A stretch of DNA of 64,000 bases from JAVJST01 sp965229715 (GCA_965229715.1 CBDDJL010000002.1:1364001-1428000); one strand, 5' to 3'. Numbered from the stretch's first letter, positions 35,632 through 45,636 are shown. Numbers and translations: made by a program. The notes: generated by a model from the letters alone, not told the origin.

Positions 35632-38600
35632 TTACTGGCTGCCGAATCCGCCACCGCCGGGGGTTTCGATGACGAAGACGTCGCCCGGGGCCATCTCGGT
35701 GCTCGCCGTGCCGGCCAGTTCGTCGACGCGGCCCCCATTGTTTCCTGGGGCACGCTCGACGGCATTGCGGCCGAGCGCGCCGGGCTCTCCGCCATCGGCA
35801 CCGAACGGCGGCACCCGGCGGTGGTCGCTCAGGATCGATGCAGTCATGTCCTCCAGAAAACGCAGGCGGCGCACGGTGCCATCGCCGCCAGTATGCCGTC
35901 CCTTGCCGCCGGATCCGGGCCGGATCCGGAAGCTTTCCAGCAGCACCGGGAAGCGCCATTCCAGAACCTCAGGATCGGTCAGGCGCGAATTGGTCATGTG
36001 GGTGTGAACCGCGCTCGTGCCGTCGAAATCCGGCCCGGCGCCGGAGCCGCCGCAGATCGTTTCGTAATACTGATGCCGATCGTTGCCGAACGTCAGGTTG
36101 TTCATGGTGCCCTGTGCTGCGGCCATGACGCCGAGCGCGCCGTAAAGCGCGTCCGTAATGCTCTGAGACGTCTCGACATTGCCGGCAACCACGGCAGCCG
36201 GATAGACCGGGTTCAGCATGCAGCCTTCGGGGATGACGATATCGAGCGGTTTCAGGCAGCCGGCATTGAGCGGGATGTCGTCCTCGACAAGAGTCCGGAA
36301 AACGTAAAGCACAGCCGCCTTGCAGACCGCGCTCGGCGCATTGAAATTGCTGCTCACCTGCTCGGACGTGCCCGTGAAGTCGACCGTCGCGCGACGGGCG
36401 CCCTTGTCGATCGAAATTTTCACTTTGATGACATGGCCGTGGTCCAGTTCGTATTCGAAGGCGCCGTCTTTCAATACATCGAGCACGCGGCGAACCGACT
36501 CCTCGGCGTTGTCCTGGACGTGGCCCATGTAGGCCTGCACCACGTCGAGACCGAAGTTGTCGACCATGCGACGCAGTTCCTGAACGCCCTTTTCGTTGGC
36601 CGCGATCTGAGCGGCCAGATCGGCCACGTTCTGCGTCGGGTTTCGCGCCGGATAGCGGCCCGAAGTCAGCAAATCGTGGAGGGCCTGTTCGCGCAGCTCG
36701 CCGTGCTCGACGAGCAGAAAGTTGTCGATCAGCACGCCTTCCTCGTCGACCGACGTGCTGTCGGACGGCATCGAGCCCGGCGTGATGCCGCCGATATCGG
36801 CGTGGTGGCCGCGCGAGCCGACGAAGAACAGCAGCTCTTCGCCGGCATCGTCGAACACCGGCGTAATGACGGTGATGTCGGGCAGGTGGGTGCCGCCGTT
36901 GTAGGGCGCATTGAGGGCGTAGACATCGCCGGGTTTCATTTCGCGGTCGCGCTCGCGAATAACGGTTTCGATACTCTCGCCCATGGAGCCGAGGTGTACC
37001 GGCATGTGCGGCGCGTTGGCGACGAGGCGGCCTTTCTGGTCGAACAGGGCGCAGGAGAAATCCAGGCGCTCCTTGATGTTGACCGAGTAGGCCGTGTTGG
37101 CGAGGGTGGCGCCCATTTGTTCGGCGATCGACATATAGAGATTATTGAAGATTTCCAGCATCACCGGGTCGGCGGCCTCTCCGGTTCCGATGGCGGCTTC
37201 CCGTTTCAGCGTCTCGGTGCGCTCGACCACCAGATGGCCGCGCGACGTCATGGTCGCTGTCCAGCCGGGCTCGATCACCGTGGTCGATGTTGGTTCGATG
37301 ACGATGGCGGGGCCGGTCACGGCATGGCCAGGCTTCATGGTCTCGCGGTCGTAGACCGGGGCGTCATGCGTCGCGCCGCCGGAGTGCATGGCCACCGTGG
37401 CGATGGACTCGGGCGTTTCGCCGCTGCTCAGGGGTTCTTCGATATCCTCCACATCTTCGGTCGCGCCGATAGCTTCAGCCGTGACCGCACCGGCGAGCCG
37501 CATGCGGTCGGGGGCGGCGAAGCCGAAGCGTTGAAAATGCATGTCCTCGAAGGTCGCGATCATGTCTTCGAGATCGCCGAAGGGCACGATGAGCGACGAA
37601 TCGGTGCCTTCGTAGCGAAGGTGAACCTTCTTCAGGACCGTGATGTCGGCGTCTGCGATGCCCTGACGCGAAACCTCTGCCCGTGCGGCATCGGCAAGAT
37701 CGCCGAGCGTCGCCGTCAGCTCGTCCATCAGGTCGTCGGTCAGCGGTTGTTCGACGGTTTTCTCCCGCATGGCGCGGACATCGGCGAGGCCCATGCCGTA
37801 AGCCGACAGAACGCCTGCAAACGGGTGCAGGAAGACCCGTGTCATGCCCAGCGCGTCGGCGACGAGGCACGCGTGCTGGCCGCCGGCGCCGCCGAAGCAG
37901 TTCAGCGTATACTTGGTCACGTCGTAACCGCGCTGCACAGAGATCTGCTTGATGGCATTGGCCATGTTTTCGACCGCGATCTTGAGAAAACCCTCGGCGA
38001 CGGTTTCCGGTTCCGGCGTCTCGCCCGTGGCCTTGCCGATGTCGCCCGCGAGGGCGCCGAACTTTTCGCGCACAACGTCGGCATCGAGCGGTTCGTCGGC
38101 GTCGGGCCCGAACACGCGGGGGAAGAAATCGGGCTGAATCTTGCCCAGCATCACGTTGCAGTCGGTCACCGCGAGAGGTCCGTCCCGGCGGTAGCACGCG
38201 GGACCCGGGTTGGCGCCGGCGGAGTCCGGTCCGACCCGGAAACGCGCACCGTCGAAATGCAGGATCGAGCCGCCGCCCGCTGCCACCGTGTGAATGCGCA
38301 TCATCGGTGCGCGCATGCGAACGCCGGCCACATGGGTTTCGAACTCGCGTTCGTACTCGCCGTTGAAGTGCGAGACGTCGGTCGACGTGCCGCCCATGTC
38401 GAAACCGATCAACTTTTCGAAGCCGGCCATTTCGGCGGTGCGCACCATGCCGACGACGCCGCCGGCCGGGCCGGACAGGATGCTGTCCTTGCCCTGGAAC
38501 AGCGCGGCATCCGTCAGACCGCCGTTCGACTGCATGAACATCAGCCGCGTGGCGTCGTTGGACGGCTGACCGTCGGAACCGGACGCGCCCTCGATCTCGC

Positions 38601-39297
38601 CGGCAACGCGATCGACATAGCGCCGGAGGATCGGCGACAGGTACGCGTCGACGACCGTTGTATCGCCGCGCGAAACCAGTTTCATCAGCGGACTGACATC
38701 ATGCGAAACCGAGACTTGCGAGAATCCGATTTCGCGAGCCAACGCGGCAACCGTGGTTTCATGGTCGGTGAAGCGATAGCCGTGCATGAACAGGACCGCA
38801 GCCGATCGAATGCCGGCGTCATAAGCGTCTTGCAGCGCGGAGCGGGCTCCATCGGTATCGAGCGGGGTCAGGACCGAGCCGTCGGCGCCGATGCGCTCGT
38901 CGATTTCGACGACTCGTTCATAGAGCATCTCCGGCAGCTTGATGTGACGGTCGAACAGCCGGGGGCGATTCTGGTAGCCGATCCTGAGCGCATCCGCGAA
39001 ACCGCGTGTCGTGACCAGGAGAGTGCGGTCGCCCTTGCGTTCGAGCAGCGCGTTGGTGGCGACCGTGGTGCCCATCTTGACCGCGGCGGCACGGTCGGCC
39101 GGGATCACGGCGTCCTTGTCGAGCCCCAGCAGATCGCGAATGCCTTGCAGAGCGGCATCCGGGTACTGCTCCGGGTTTTCCGAAAGCAGCTTGTGGGTCT
39201 TCAACTTGCCGTCCGGCGCGCGCCCGACGATGTCGGTGAACGTGCCTCCCCGGTCGATCCAGAATTGCCAGCGATTGTTGTCGGAACAGTCGGTCAT
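35632..39297 (-). CDS. Fused hydantoinase A/B (5-oxoprolinase-type) ATP-dependent hydrolase
   Basis: 1221 residues joining both subunits of the HyuA/HyuB family, as in ATP-hydrolysing 5-oxoprolinases. The N-terminal half has the nucleotide motif WIDRGGTFTDIVGRAPDGK, the GFDMGGTSTDVS motif and FGGAGGQHACLVAD. HyuB begins near residue 690 (DPVMLEIFNNLYMSIAEQMG) and runs to the glycine-rich C-terminus. It could open 5-oxoproline, hydantoin or a similar cyclic amide. It is the last gene after an ornithine-cyclodeaminase-like and a TauD-like gene in one direction. Substrate not determined. Confidence 0.87.
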   Translation of the reverse strand: MTDCSDNNRWQFWIDRGGTFTDIVGRAPDGKLKTHKLLSENPEQYPDAALQGIRDLLGLDKDAVIPADRAAAVKMGTTVATNALLERKGDRTLLVTTRGFADALRIGYQNRPRLFDRHIKLPEMLYERVVEIDERIGADGSVLTPLDTDGARSALQDAYDAGIRSAAVLFMHGYRFTDHETTVAALAREIGFSQVSVSHDVSPLMKLVSRGDTTVVDAYLSPILRRYVDRVAGEIEGASGSDGQPSNDATRLMFMQSNGGLTDAALFQGKDSILSGPAGGVVGMVRTAEMAGFEKLIGFDMGGTSTDVSHFNGEYEREFETHVAGVRMRAPMMRIHTVAAGGGSILHFDGARFRVGPDSAGANPGPACYRRDGPLAVTDCNVMLGKIQPDFFPRVFGPDADEPLDADVVREKFGALAGDIGKATGETPEPETVAEGFLKIAVENMANAIKQISVQRGYDVTKYTLNCFGGAGGQHACLVADALGMTRVFLHPFAGVLSAYGMGLADVRAMREKTVEQPLTDDLMDELTATLGDLADAARAEVSRQGIADADITVLKKVHLRYEGTDSSLIVPFGDLEDMIATFEDMHFQRFGFAAPDRMRLAGAVTAEAIGATEDVEDIEEPLSSGETPESIATVAMHSGGATHDAPVYDRETMKPGHAVTGPAIVIEPTSTTVIEPGWTATMTSRGHLVVERTETLKREAAIGTGEAADPVMLEIFNNLYMSIAEQMGATLANTAYSVNIKERLDFSCALFDQKGRLVANAPHMPVHLGSMGESIETVIRERDREMKPGDVYALNAPYNGGTHLPDITVITPVFDDAGEELLFFVGSRGHHADIGGITPGSMPSDSTSVDEEGVLIDNFLLVEHGELREQALHDLLTSGRYPARNPTQNVADLAAQIAANEKGVQELRRMVDNFGLDVVQAYMGHVQDNAEESVRRVLDVLKDGAFEYELDHGHVIKVKISIDKGARRATVDFTGTSEQVSSNFNAPSAVCKAAVLYVFRTLVEDDIPLNAGCLKPLDIVIPEGCMLNPVYPAAVVAGNVETSQSITDALYGALGVMAAAQGTMNNLTFGNDRHQYYETICGGSGAGPDFDGTSAVHTHMTNSRLTDPEVLEWRFPVLLESFRIRPGSGGKGRHTGGDGTVRRLRFLEDMTASILSDHRRVPPFGADGGEPGALGRNAVERAPGNNGGRVDELAGTASTEMAPGDVFVIETPGGGGFGSQ

Positions 39298-39358
39298 GAT
39301 CCATTCTCAATAGTGAGTCCGGGTTGAGGCGTCAAACGGCCAGCAACCGGAATGCCGG

Positions 39359-40225
39359 TCAGCGAACCGGGGTGGTCTCGCGAATGGTCGTGCGGTGCAT
39401 TTCCCGGCGCTCTTTTCTGGTGTCGTAGGGCGTTCCGGCATGTAGAACCCGGCGGTTGTCCCAGAGGACGGCATCGCCTTCGCGCCATCGGTGACGGCAA
39501 CAAAAAGCTTCCTGGCACGCGTGCTCGGTGAGATTCCGGACAAACGTCCGGGCCTCGTCGTCGGGCCAGCCGACAATGCCGATGCTGACCTGGTTGCCGA
39601 AGTAGAGCGCCTTGCGGCCGGTCCTCGGATGCCGCCTGACCAACGGCCACACAGCCGGCGGCTCGGCCGCCTCGTCGATATCGCCGCGATGGGCGGCATC
39701 GAACGCCTGAGCCTTGATGTAGGCGTTCAACCCGGTGACCGAGTTGATCACATCGAGCGTGTCGCATTGGCTGCGACGTTCCTCGTCGAGCGTCTCGTAG
39801 GCGGTGTACATGCAGGCGAACAGGGTATCGCCGCCCACTTCCGGAACCTCACGCGCGAGCAGAAGCGACGCACGCGCCGGCACCGCGAGATGAATATGAT
39901 CCGTATGCCATTCGAGCTCGCCGTCTTCATCGATGGGCGCAAAGGTGACCAGCTCCTCGCCGGTGTTGCCGACGACGAATATCTCCGGCAGCTCTGCCAT
40001 GCGGGCGGAATCGATGTCGACCCGTTCGAGCGGCCCGAAGCGGCGGCTGAACGCGACCTGTTCGGCGGGCGTGACGTCCTGTTGAAGCGGAAACACGAGA
40101 AATCCGTACGCCTCGAGTGCATCTTCGAGGCACGCGAGTTCCAATTCTGTAAGTGAGCATTTAAGACCGACACCGGTGACCCGGGCGCCGAGTATGTCGC
40201 TGACGGGGTCGAAGGAGATATCCAA
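39359..40225 (-). CDS. TauD/TfdA-family Fe(II)/2-oxoglutarate dioxygenase
   Basis: 288 residues. The iron ligands are the His-x-Asp of ELEWHTDHIHL and a distal histidine in the REMHRTTIRET C-terminus, near an arginine for 2-oxoglutarate. The family hydroxylates taurine, herbicides, betaines and other substrates, releasing CO2 and succinate. It lies between the cyclodeaminase-like gene (24 bases) and the oxoprolinase-like gene (61 bases). Substrate unknown; context suggests an oxidised amino-acid derivative. Confidence 0.87.
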   Translation of the reverse strand: MDISFDPVSDILGARVTGVGLKCSLTELELACLEDALEAYGFLVFPLQQDVTPAEQVAFSRRFGPLERVDIDSARMAELPEIFVVGNTGEELVTFAPIDEDGELEWHTDHIHLAVPARASLLLAREVPEVGGDTLFACMYTAYETLDEERRSQCDTLDVINSVTGLNAYIKAQAFDAAHRGDIDEAAEPPAVWPLVRRHPRTGRKALYFGNQVSIGIVGWPDDEARTFVRNLTEHACQEAFCCRHRWREGDAVLWDNRRVLHAGTPYDTRKERREMHRTTIRETTPVR

Positions 40226-40249
40226 TTTTCCGGTCTTCCCCCTCAGGGT

Positions 40250-41266
40250 CTACAGGATCGCCCGTTCCCGGTGCGCGCAGTCCAACGCCCGAGTATAAAC
40301 CAGTTCTGCGGCAACCAGGTCTTCCATGGCGACACCCATGGCCTTGTAAACCGTAATGTCGTCGTCCGATTCGCGACCCGACGCCTTGCCGACGAGCATA
40401 TCGCCGATTTTCACGGCGTTATCCGGCTCAAGGCCCCCTAGCTCGCCGCAGCCGACAGGCGGTGCGAGAAACGAGGAGTCGTCCTCGACGAACAGTTTGC
40501 CGTCGCGCGCCAGCGCAACAGGCAACTCGCCCAACGGCGGCGCGTAGCCGACGGATGTGACATGCGTCCCGGGGCGCACCCACGTAGCTTCGATAACCGG
40601 CTCGTAGGCATGGGATGTGAGACAGACAACGTCAGACTGTCGGACCGCCGCTTCCAGATCTTCCGTCGCGATCGCATGCGGGACGCCGCCGGCCAACTTC
40701 TCGGTATCTTCGTGATAGAGGGAGTGCACGAAAATGCGGTCGAAATCGCGCACAAGTGGCAGCAGCCGAAGATGCTCGCGGGCCTGTACGCCGGCGCCGA
40801 CGATGGTGGCCGTACGGGCGTCGCGCCGGGCAATTTCGCGGATGGTCAGCACGGCGGCGCCGGCCGTCCGGATTCCGGTAATGTAGGTTCCGTCCATCAC
40901 GCAGACCGGCGTGCCTGTACGCTCGTCGAACAGATTGATGACCGCAAGGTGATTGGGCAGACCGACATCGAGGTTACCCTCGAAGACGCAAACCATTTTC
41001 ACCATAATCGGCGAGCCGGGCCGCCAGGCCGGCATCGACAATTGAAATCCCTGACCGGGTACGGATATTTCTGGCCGGTGGGGCGATTGTATCTCGCCGT
41101 TGGCGAGGCCGCGAAACCCATTGGCCAACCCGTCCAGAAGGTCATTCAGGTCTAGATGCCGCATCACATCGGTTTCACTTATAGTCATAACTTCAAGGTC
41201 ACCCTTGATGATATCGGCGGCACTCGTGCGCCCGTCCTCAAGGGATCTGTTGTTGCTCGAGGTCAT
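40250..41266 (-). CDS. Ornithine cyclodeaminase/mu-crystallin family NAD(P)-binding protein
   Basis: 338 residues. Rossmann segment ATIVGAGVQAREHL near residue 155 and the family core (IQSPHRPEISVPGQGFQLSMPAW; VRPGTHVTSVGYAPPLGELP). Family members include ornithine cyclodeaminase, alanine and other imino/keto acid reductases. Start chosen at 41266 because AGGAAGAACC precedes it; an internal methionine (MTISETDV) at 41188 is the alternative. First gene of the operon with the dioxygenase and oxoprolinase-like proteins, divergent from a LysR regulator. Confidence 0.83.
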   Translation of the reverse strand: MTSSNNRSLEDGRTSAADIIKGDLEVMTISETDVMRHLDLNDLLDGLANGFRGLANGEIQSPHRPEISVPGQGFQLSMPAWRPGSPIMVKMVCVFEGNLDVGLPNHLAVINLFDERTGTPVCVMDGTYITGIRTAGAAVLTIREIARRDARTATIVGAGVQAREHLRLLPLVRDFDRIFVHSLYHEDTEKLAGGVPHAIATEDLEAAVRQSDVVCLTSHAYEPVIEATWVRPGTHVTSVGYAPPLGELPVALARDGKLFVEDDSSFLAPPVGCGELGGLEPDNAVKIGDMLVGKASGRESDDDITVYKAMGVAMEDLVAAELVYTRALDCAHRERAIL

Positions 41267-41383
41267 GGTTCTTCCTACAAAGTAAGGTGTTTTTCATTTA
41301 TGATCGGGGAACAATCGCGCATGTCATTGGGCGATGCAAATGAGTTTGCTGCCAAACGCTATAACTTTAGGTAATGTTAATCC

Positions 41384-42253
41384 ATGCGCCGTCTACCGCC
41401 CTTTGCCGCTCTTCGCGCGTTCGAAGCGGTGAGCCGAACACTGAGTTTCACGCGTGCCGCCGAGGCCCTTGGGGTGACCCAGGCGGCGGTCAGCCGGCAG
41501 GTCCGTGCACTCGAAAATGACCTCGGCCTACAGCTGATCGAGCGGCGGCCCGGCGAAAACGAACTGACCCGGGAGGGCGAGACCCTGTCCCGCGCCATCC
41601 GGGAATCGATGGACACGATCCAGATTGCGATCGAGGACATTACCGGCAGCAACCGGCACGACCCGCTTACGGTCAGCGTGGCGCCGTTCTTCTCCACTGT
41701 CAGGATGACGCCGAAAGTGATGTCGTTCATCAAGTCGAACCCGGATATCGATCTCCGATTGCACCACGCCTACACCCCGCCGGATTACAGACGCGAAGCG
41801 GTGGATATGGGGATCAACTGGGGGCGGGGCGACTGGCCCGGGGTCGTGGCGGAGAAACTGCTCGACGGATCGTTGTGTCCCATGTGCACGCCCGAGATTG
41901 CCCGTAAACTGTCGGCCGATCCCGAGCGACTGTTCGATCATACACTGTTGTATGAGTTCAGTTTCGAGGACTGGCGAATGTGGTCCGTGGCGGCCGGCTT
42001 CGACATGCCGGCCGATGCGTCCGGCGTCAGGATCGACGATACTCACGCGCTGCTACAGTCTGCGCTCTCCGGCGACGGTATCGCGCTGTTGTTTCCGTCT
42101 CTGCTCGGCAACGAACTCGCATCGGGACGGCTTGTGCAGCCGTTTCCGAACTCGGTCGATACCGGACACCATTACTACCTGAACTATCCCTCGTATCGCC
42201 CGCTGCCGCCCGCGGCGAGGCGTTTTCGTGATTGGCTGGTGGCGCAAACGTGA
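41384..42253 (+). CDS. LysR-family transcriptional regulator, GcvA type
   Basis: 289 residues. N-terminal HTH (LRAFEAVSRTLSFTRAAEALGVTQAAVSRQVRALE) and effector domain with NWGRGDWPG, characteristic of the GcvA branch. Divergent from the cyclodeaminase-led operon with a 117-base spacer holding a TAAC-N10-GTTA inverted repeat (41362-41379), a candidate LysR T-N11-A site. Probably regulates that operon. Confidence 0.88.
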   Translation: MRRLPPFAALRAFEAVSRTLSFTRAAEALGVTQAAVSRQVRALENDLGLQLIERRPGENELTREGETLSRAIRESMDTIQIAIEDITGSNRHDPLTVSVAPFFSTVRMTPKVMSFIKSNPDIDLRLHHAYTPPDYRREAVDMGINWGRGDWPGVVAEKLLDGSLCPMCTPEIARKLSADPERLFDHTLLYEFSFEDWRMWSVAAGFDMPADASGVRIDDTHALLQSALSGDGIALLFPSLLGNELASGRLVQPFPNSVDTGHHYYLNYPSYRPLPPAARRFRDWLVAQT

Positions 42254-42343
42254 ACGGCTCGCGCCGGCATGCGCGATGTTGCGCTCTTGCCTTCATCGTG
42301 CGGGGTGACATATGTCCATGATGATGATTGAGACCTCGATTCA

Positions 42344-43090
42344 ATGATACGCTGGCTGCGTCGTGTTATCGCGCTGCTGGCGTTGCTTGCAGCCGGCACG
42401 ATCTTTACCGTCGAGCGGGAGAGCGGCGCGTTGGCACACGACTGGCGGACGGCCAGTAGCGAGTCCGTCGGCGTCGCACCCGAACCGGGGGCGTTTCATG
42501 ATCCGGTCATACAGGTCTACGCTGCCCGCGCCTGGGGCTGGCGCGGTTATTTCGGCGTGCATACGTGGATCAGTACCAAGCGCGCAGGTGCGGCCGCCTA
42601 TGACGTCCACGAGGTGATCGGCTGGCGCGCCTATCGCGATTTACCGGTCGTTGCGCGTTCCGCACGACCGCCCGACGGGCGCTGGTTCGGCTCGCCACCG
42701 GAATTGCTGCTAGATCTGCGCGGCCCGGAATACGAGGCGGTAATCGACAAGATCGACGCGGCCATCAAAACCTACCCCTACAACGACAGTTACACGGTGT
42801 GGCCGGGTCCTAATTCCAATACGTTCGTTGCCCATGTCGCCCGCGAGGTGCCGGAACTGCGCCTCGATCTGCCGCCGACGGCCATCGGTAAGGACTACCT
42901 CGGCGCCTCTTTCGTCGCGGAAACGCCGAGCGGATCGGGATTTCAGGTCTCGCTTCTCGGGCTGCTAGGTGTGATGATTGCCGAGGAAGAAGGGCTTGAG
43001 GTGAATTTTCTGGGCCTGACATTCGGTATCGATCCGCTCGATCTGGCGCTGAAGCTGCCGGGGATCGGCCGGATCGGCGCGGACGAATAG
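42344..43090 (+). CDS. DUF3750 family protein
   Basis: 248 residues. One N-terminal hydrophobic segment (about 7-25), so membrane-anchored or exported. Wording matches DUF3750 (IQVYAARAWGWRGYFGVHTWIS, YPYNDSYTVWPGPNSNTFVAHV), a family of unknown function common in Proteobacteria. A histidine (HTW) and asparagine (NSNTF) recur in the conserved core, so an enzyme is possible. It precedes the DjlA-like gene by 8 bases on the same strand; the three genes 42344-44549 form a probable operon. Confidence 0.8.
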   Translation: MIRWLRRVIALLALLAAGTIFTVERESGALAHDWRTASSESVGVAPEPGAFHDPVIQVYAARAWGWRGYFGVHTWISTKRAGAAAYDVHEVIGWRAYRDLPVVARSARPPDGRWFGSPPELLLDLRGPEYEAVIDKIDAAIKTYPYNDSYTVWPGPNSNTFVAHVAREVPELRLDLPPTAIGKDYLGASFVAETPSGSGFQVSLLGLLGVMIAEEEGLEVNFLGLTFGIDPLDLALKLPGIGRIGADE

Positions 43091-43098
43091 GAAAAGAG

Positions 43099-43872
43099 AT
43101 GAGCGTTTGGGGCAAGGTCATCGGCGGCGTCGCGGGGTTTGCGCTCGGCGGCCCGATCGGCGCCCTGCTTGGCGCTCTGGCCGGCCATGCGGTCGACAAG
43201 ATGCGGGGCGAGCCTGTCGGCGACGGTTATGCGGGGATCGGGCCCGGCGCCGGATTCCAGGAATATGACCAGGAATCGCGGCAAATGGCCTTCACCGTCG
43301 CGGTGATTGCCTTGTCGGCGAAACTCGCCAAAGTCGACGGCCGCGTGACCCGGGACGAAATCGCCGCCTTCAAGTCCGTGTTCAAGATTCCGCCCGAGGA
43401 AACCGAGGGCGTCGGCAAACTGTTCAACGAAGCCCGGCAGGAAGCGACGGGATTCGAACCGTATGCCGATCAGATCGCACGGATTTTTTCGCGCGATCCG
43501 GCGATGCTGGAAGAACTGCTCGGGGCGCTGTTGCATATCGCCCACGCGGATGGCGAGTATCATCCCAACGAGCGCGATTATCTTGCCCGCGTTGCTGCCA
43601 TCTTCGGCTTCGGTCCAGACGCATTTCAACGCATCGAGGAAACCTACCTCAAGGGCAAGAAGGCGGACGATCCTTATCAGGTGCTCGGCCTCGACCAGTC
43701 GGTTTCCGACGACGACCTCAAGGATACCTACCGAAGGCTGATGCGCGAAAACCATCCGGACCGGCTGGTTGCCGAGGGATTGCCGGAGGAGATGATCGAG
43801 ATCGCCAACGAAAAAGTCGCCGCGATCAATGCCGCCTACGACCGCATCCGAAAGGAACGCGGCCTGAAATGA
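43099..43872 (+). CDS. DjlA-like co-chaperone (TerB-like domain plus J domain)
   Basis: 257 residues. A glycine-rich N-terminus (about 5-35) that could insert in the membrane, a TerB-like helical domain (about 60-175), and a C-terminal J domain with the HPD motif (ENHPDRL) activating DnaK. The layout is DjlA. AAAAGAG-like Shine-Dalgarno before the ATG. It overlaps the AmpD-like gene by 4 bases. Confidence 0.9.
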   Translation: MSVWGKVIGGVAGFALGGPIGALLGALAGHAVDKMRGEPVGDGYAGIGPGAGFQEYDQESRQMAFTVAVIALSAKLAKVDGRVTRDEIAAFKSVFKIPPEETEGVGKLFNEARQEATGFEPYADQIARIFSRDPAMLEELLGALLHIAHADGEYHPNERDYLARVAAIFGFGPDAFQRIEETYLKGKKADDPYQVLGLDQSVSDDDLKDTYRRLMRENHPDRLVAEGLPEEMIEIANEKVAAINAAYDRIRKERGLK

Positions 43873-44549
43873 CGGTCCGAGAGCGCCCGTCGCCCAACTG
43901 CGATTCACGCGGCGATCAGCCGGTCGACATGCTGGTTCTCCATTATACCGGAATGAAAACTGCGGAAGACGCGCTCGACCGGTTATGCGATCCCTCTGCC
44001 GAAGTGAGCGCGCATTATCTGATCGATGAGGATGGTACGGTCTGGCGGCTGGTCGATGAAGCCGAGCGCGCCTGGCATGCCGGTGTTGCCAACTGGCGGG
44101 GCGCGGACAACATCAACGCCCGCTCGATCGGTATCGAGCTCGTCAATCCGGGTCATGAATGGGGGTACCGACCCTTCCCGGCGCCGCAGATCGACGCGCT
44201 CGTGCCGCTTGCCAGCGATATCGTCGGTCGCCACGGAATCCCGGCGCGAAACGTCGTCGGTCACTCGGACGTTGCGCCGACGCGGAAACAGGATCCGGGC
44301 GAACTGTTCGACTGGCGCGCGCTGGCCGATGAAGGCGTCGGTTTGTGGCCGCGTCCCGGTGGCGAGAAACCGGCGATCGGTACCGATATGATCGGGTTAC
44401 TCGACCAAATCGGTTATGCCACGGGTGACTTGCCTGCTGCGGTTCGCGCCTTTCAGCGCCGTTACCGGCCGTCGCTCATCGACGGACTGGCCGATGTGGA
44501 ATGCGTTAGATTGGCCCAGGCCGTTTGCGGATTGTGCGAAGCCGGTTAG
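43869..44549 (+). CDS. N-acetylmuramoyl-L-alanine amidase (AmpD/AmiD type)
   Basis: 226 residues. Amidase_2 domain with zinc ligands His25 (LVLHYTG) and the spaced His..Asp of GHSDVAPTRKQDPG, the same spacing as in AmpD, and SIGIELVNPG. The C-terminal 60 residues resemble a peptidoglycan-binding domain (AAVRAFQRRYRPSLIDG). No signal peptide is obvious, favouring cytoplasmic muropeptide recycling. The gene is translationally coupled to the DjlA-like gene. Confidence 0.9.
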   Translation: MTVRERPSPNCDSRGDQPVDMLVLHYTGMKTAEDALDRLCDPSAEVSAHYLIDEDGTVWRLVDEAERAWHAGVANWRGADNINARSIGIELVNPGHEWGYRPFPAPQIDALVPLASDIVGRHGIPARNVVGHSDVAPTRKQDPGELFDWRALADEGVGLWPRPGGEKPAIGTDMIGLLDQIGYATGDLPAAVRAFQRRYRPSLIDGLADVECVRLAQAVCGLCEAG

Positions 44550-44559
44550 GGCTTCGACT

Positions 44560-45636
44560 CTAGTCGACGATGAATGTCGGCGCGAAAGACGCTGGCGCCA
44601 GCGATCCTTCACCGCCGACATCTTCGATATTGTCGCCGGTCACCAATTCGATTGCGGGTCCGATGTGCCGGTGGATAAGCGCACCTTCCAATGCGCGAAC
44701 GGCAAGGTCGATGCCGAGACGGCCCTGCATGACGGGGAAGTCGGTCGGCGCGGCGATAATGCGGTCCCGTTTCAGGCCGCGATAGACGGCGTGGGTGTAA
44801 TAGTCGGCAAGGATGCCGATCCTGTCGGTCAATCCGCGGGCGCGCAGGACGCTGATCGCGGCTTCCGCCGTCACGGCGCTGCCAACGATGTAATCGATGT
44901 CGGGCCGTTCCTCGAGGGCCTCTTCGACGAGAATCACCTGAATTTCGGTGCCGGTATCGCCATATTTCGTGACGACGATATCGACGGCGCTCTCCGAAAT
45001 GGCGCTGCGAAATCCTTCCTCCACGAACGGCACCCATCCGGAGCCCGCCGGCCCCGGGAACCAGGCGACCTTGACCGGATCGCTGCCGGCCGGGTGGCGG
45101 TGCGCCAGATATTCCCCGGGAAGCCGGCCCATGGTGATCCATGACACGCCGGTCTTGGCGGTGACTCCGGGATCGGCAATATCGTTGACCACGCCGATAA
45201 CGGGAATCGTCTCGGCGATCTTGACGACGGTCTCGGTCAATCCATCGAAGCTGACCGTGCCGAGCGCGAGTGCATCCGCGCCATCGGCGACACAGGCCTT
45301 TACCTGGGCGATTTGGCGCTCGACGTTTGGGTAGCCGCCTGCTTCGACAATCCGTAGTTTGACACCCAGACGCCGTGCTTCCTCGACCATGCCGTAGTTC
45401 ACGCTCAGCCAGTACGAGTCCTTTAGGTGCGGATAGGATGCGCAGACGGTCCACGGTTTGGACGCAATATCAATCGCGGTGTAATCGACCACATTTACCG
45501 GACTCGCGTAATCGAACGGCGTCGTCCACGCGTTGACCTTCCAGACCGGCGGTTCCGCGCGTATAGCGTCTGGCGCACCGAATGCGAACGCCAGAACGAA
45601 CAGGGCGACAACAACGAAAGAGCGTCCACGCATCAT
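44560..45636 (-). CDS. torT: TMAO-sensing periplasmic protein TorT
   Basis: 358 residues. Signal peptide (SFVVVALFVLAFAFGAPDA) and a periplasmic-binding type I fold: WTVCASYPHLKDSYWLSVNYGMVEEARRLGV at the start, then ALALGTVSFDGL, and the late WFPGPAGSGWVPFVEEGFR segment. TorT binds trimethylamine N-oxide and passes the signal to TorS. Transcribed divergently from torS with 53 bases between; the AmpD-like gene converges on it. Recognition as TorT rests on whole-protein wording plus the adjacent torS and torR. Confidence 0.88.
   Translation of the reverse strand: MMRGRSFVVVALFVLAFAFGAPDAIRAEPPVWKVNAWTTPFDYASPVNVVDYTAIDIASKPWTVCASYPHLKDSYWLSVNYGMVEEARRLGVKLRIVEAGGYPNVERQIAQVKACVADGADALALGTVSFDGLTETVVKIAETIPVIGVVNDIADPGVTAKTGVSWITMGRLPGEYLAHRHPAGSDPVKVAWFPGPAGSGWVPFVEEGFRSAISESAVDIVVTKYGDTGTEIQVILVEEALEERPDIDYIVGSAVTAEAAISVLRARGLTDRIGILADYYTHAVYRGLKRDRIIAAPTDFPVMQGRLGIDLAVRALEGALIHRHIGPAIELVTGDNIEDVGGEGSLAPASFAPTFIVD

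Noticed and set aside
35821..39327. 1168-codon open frame on the + strand, opposite the oxoprolinase-like gene
   Set aside because: Antisense shadow of a long GC-rich gene; no recognised domain, very Arg/His/Ala-rich, and the minus-strand gene is clearly coding.
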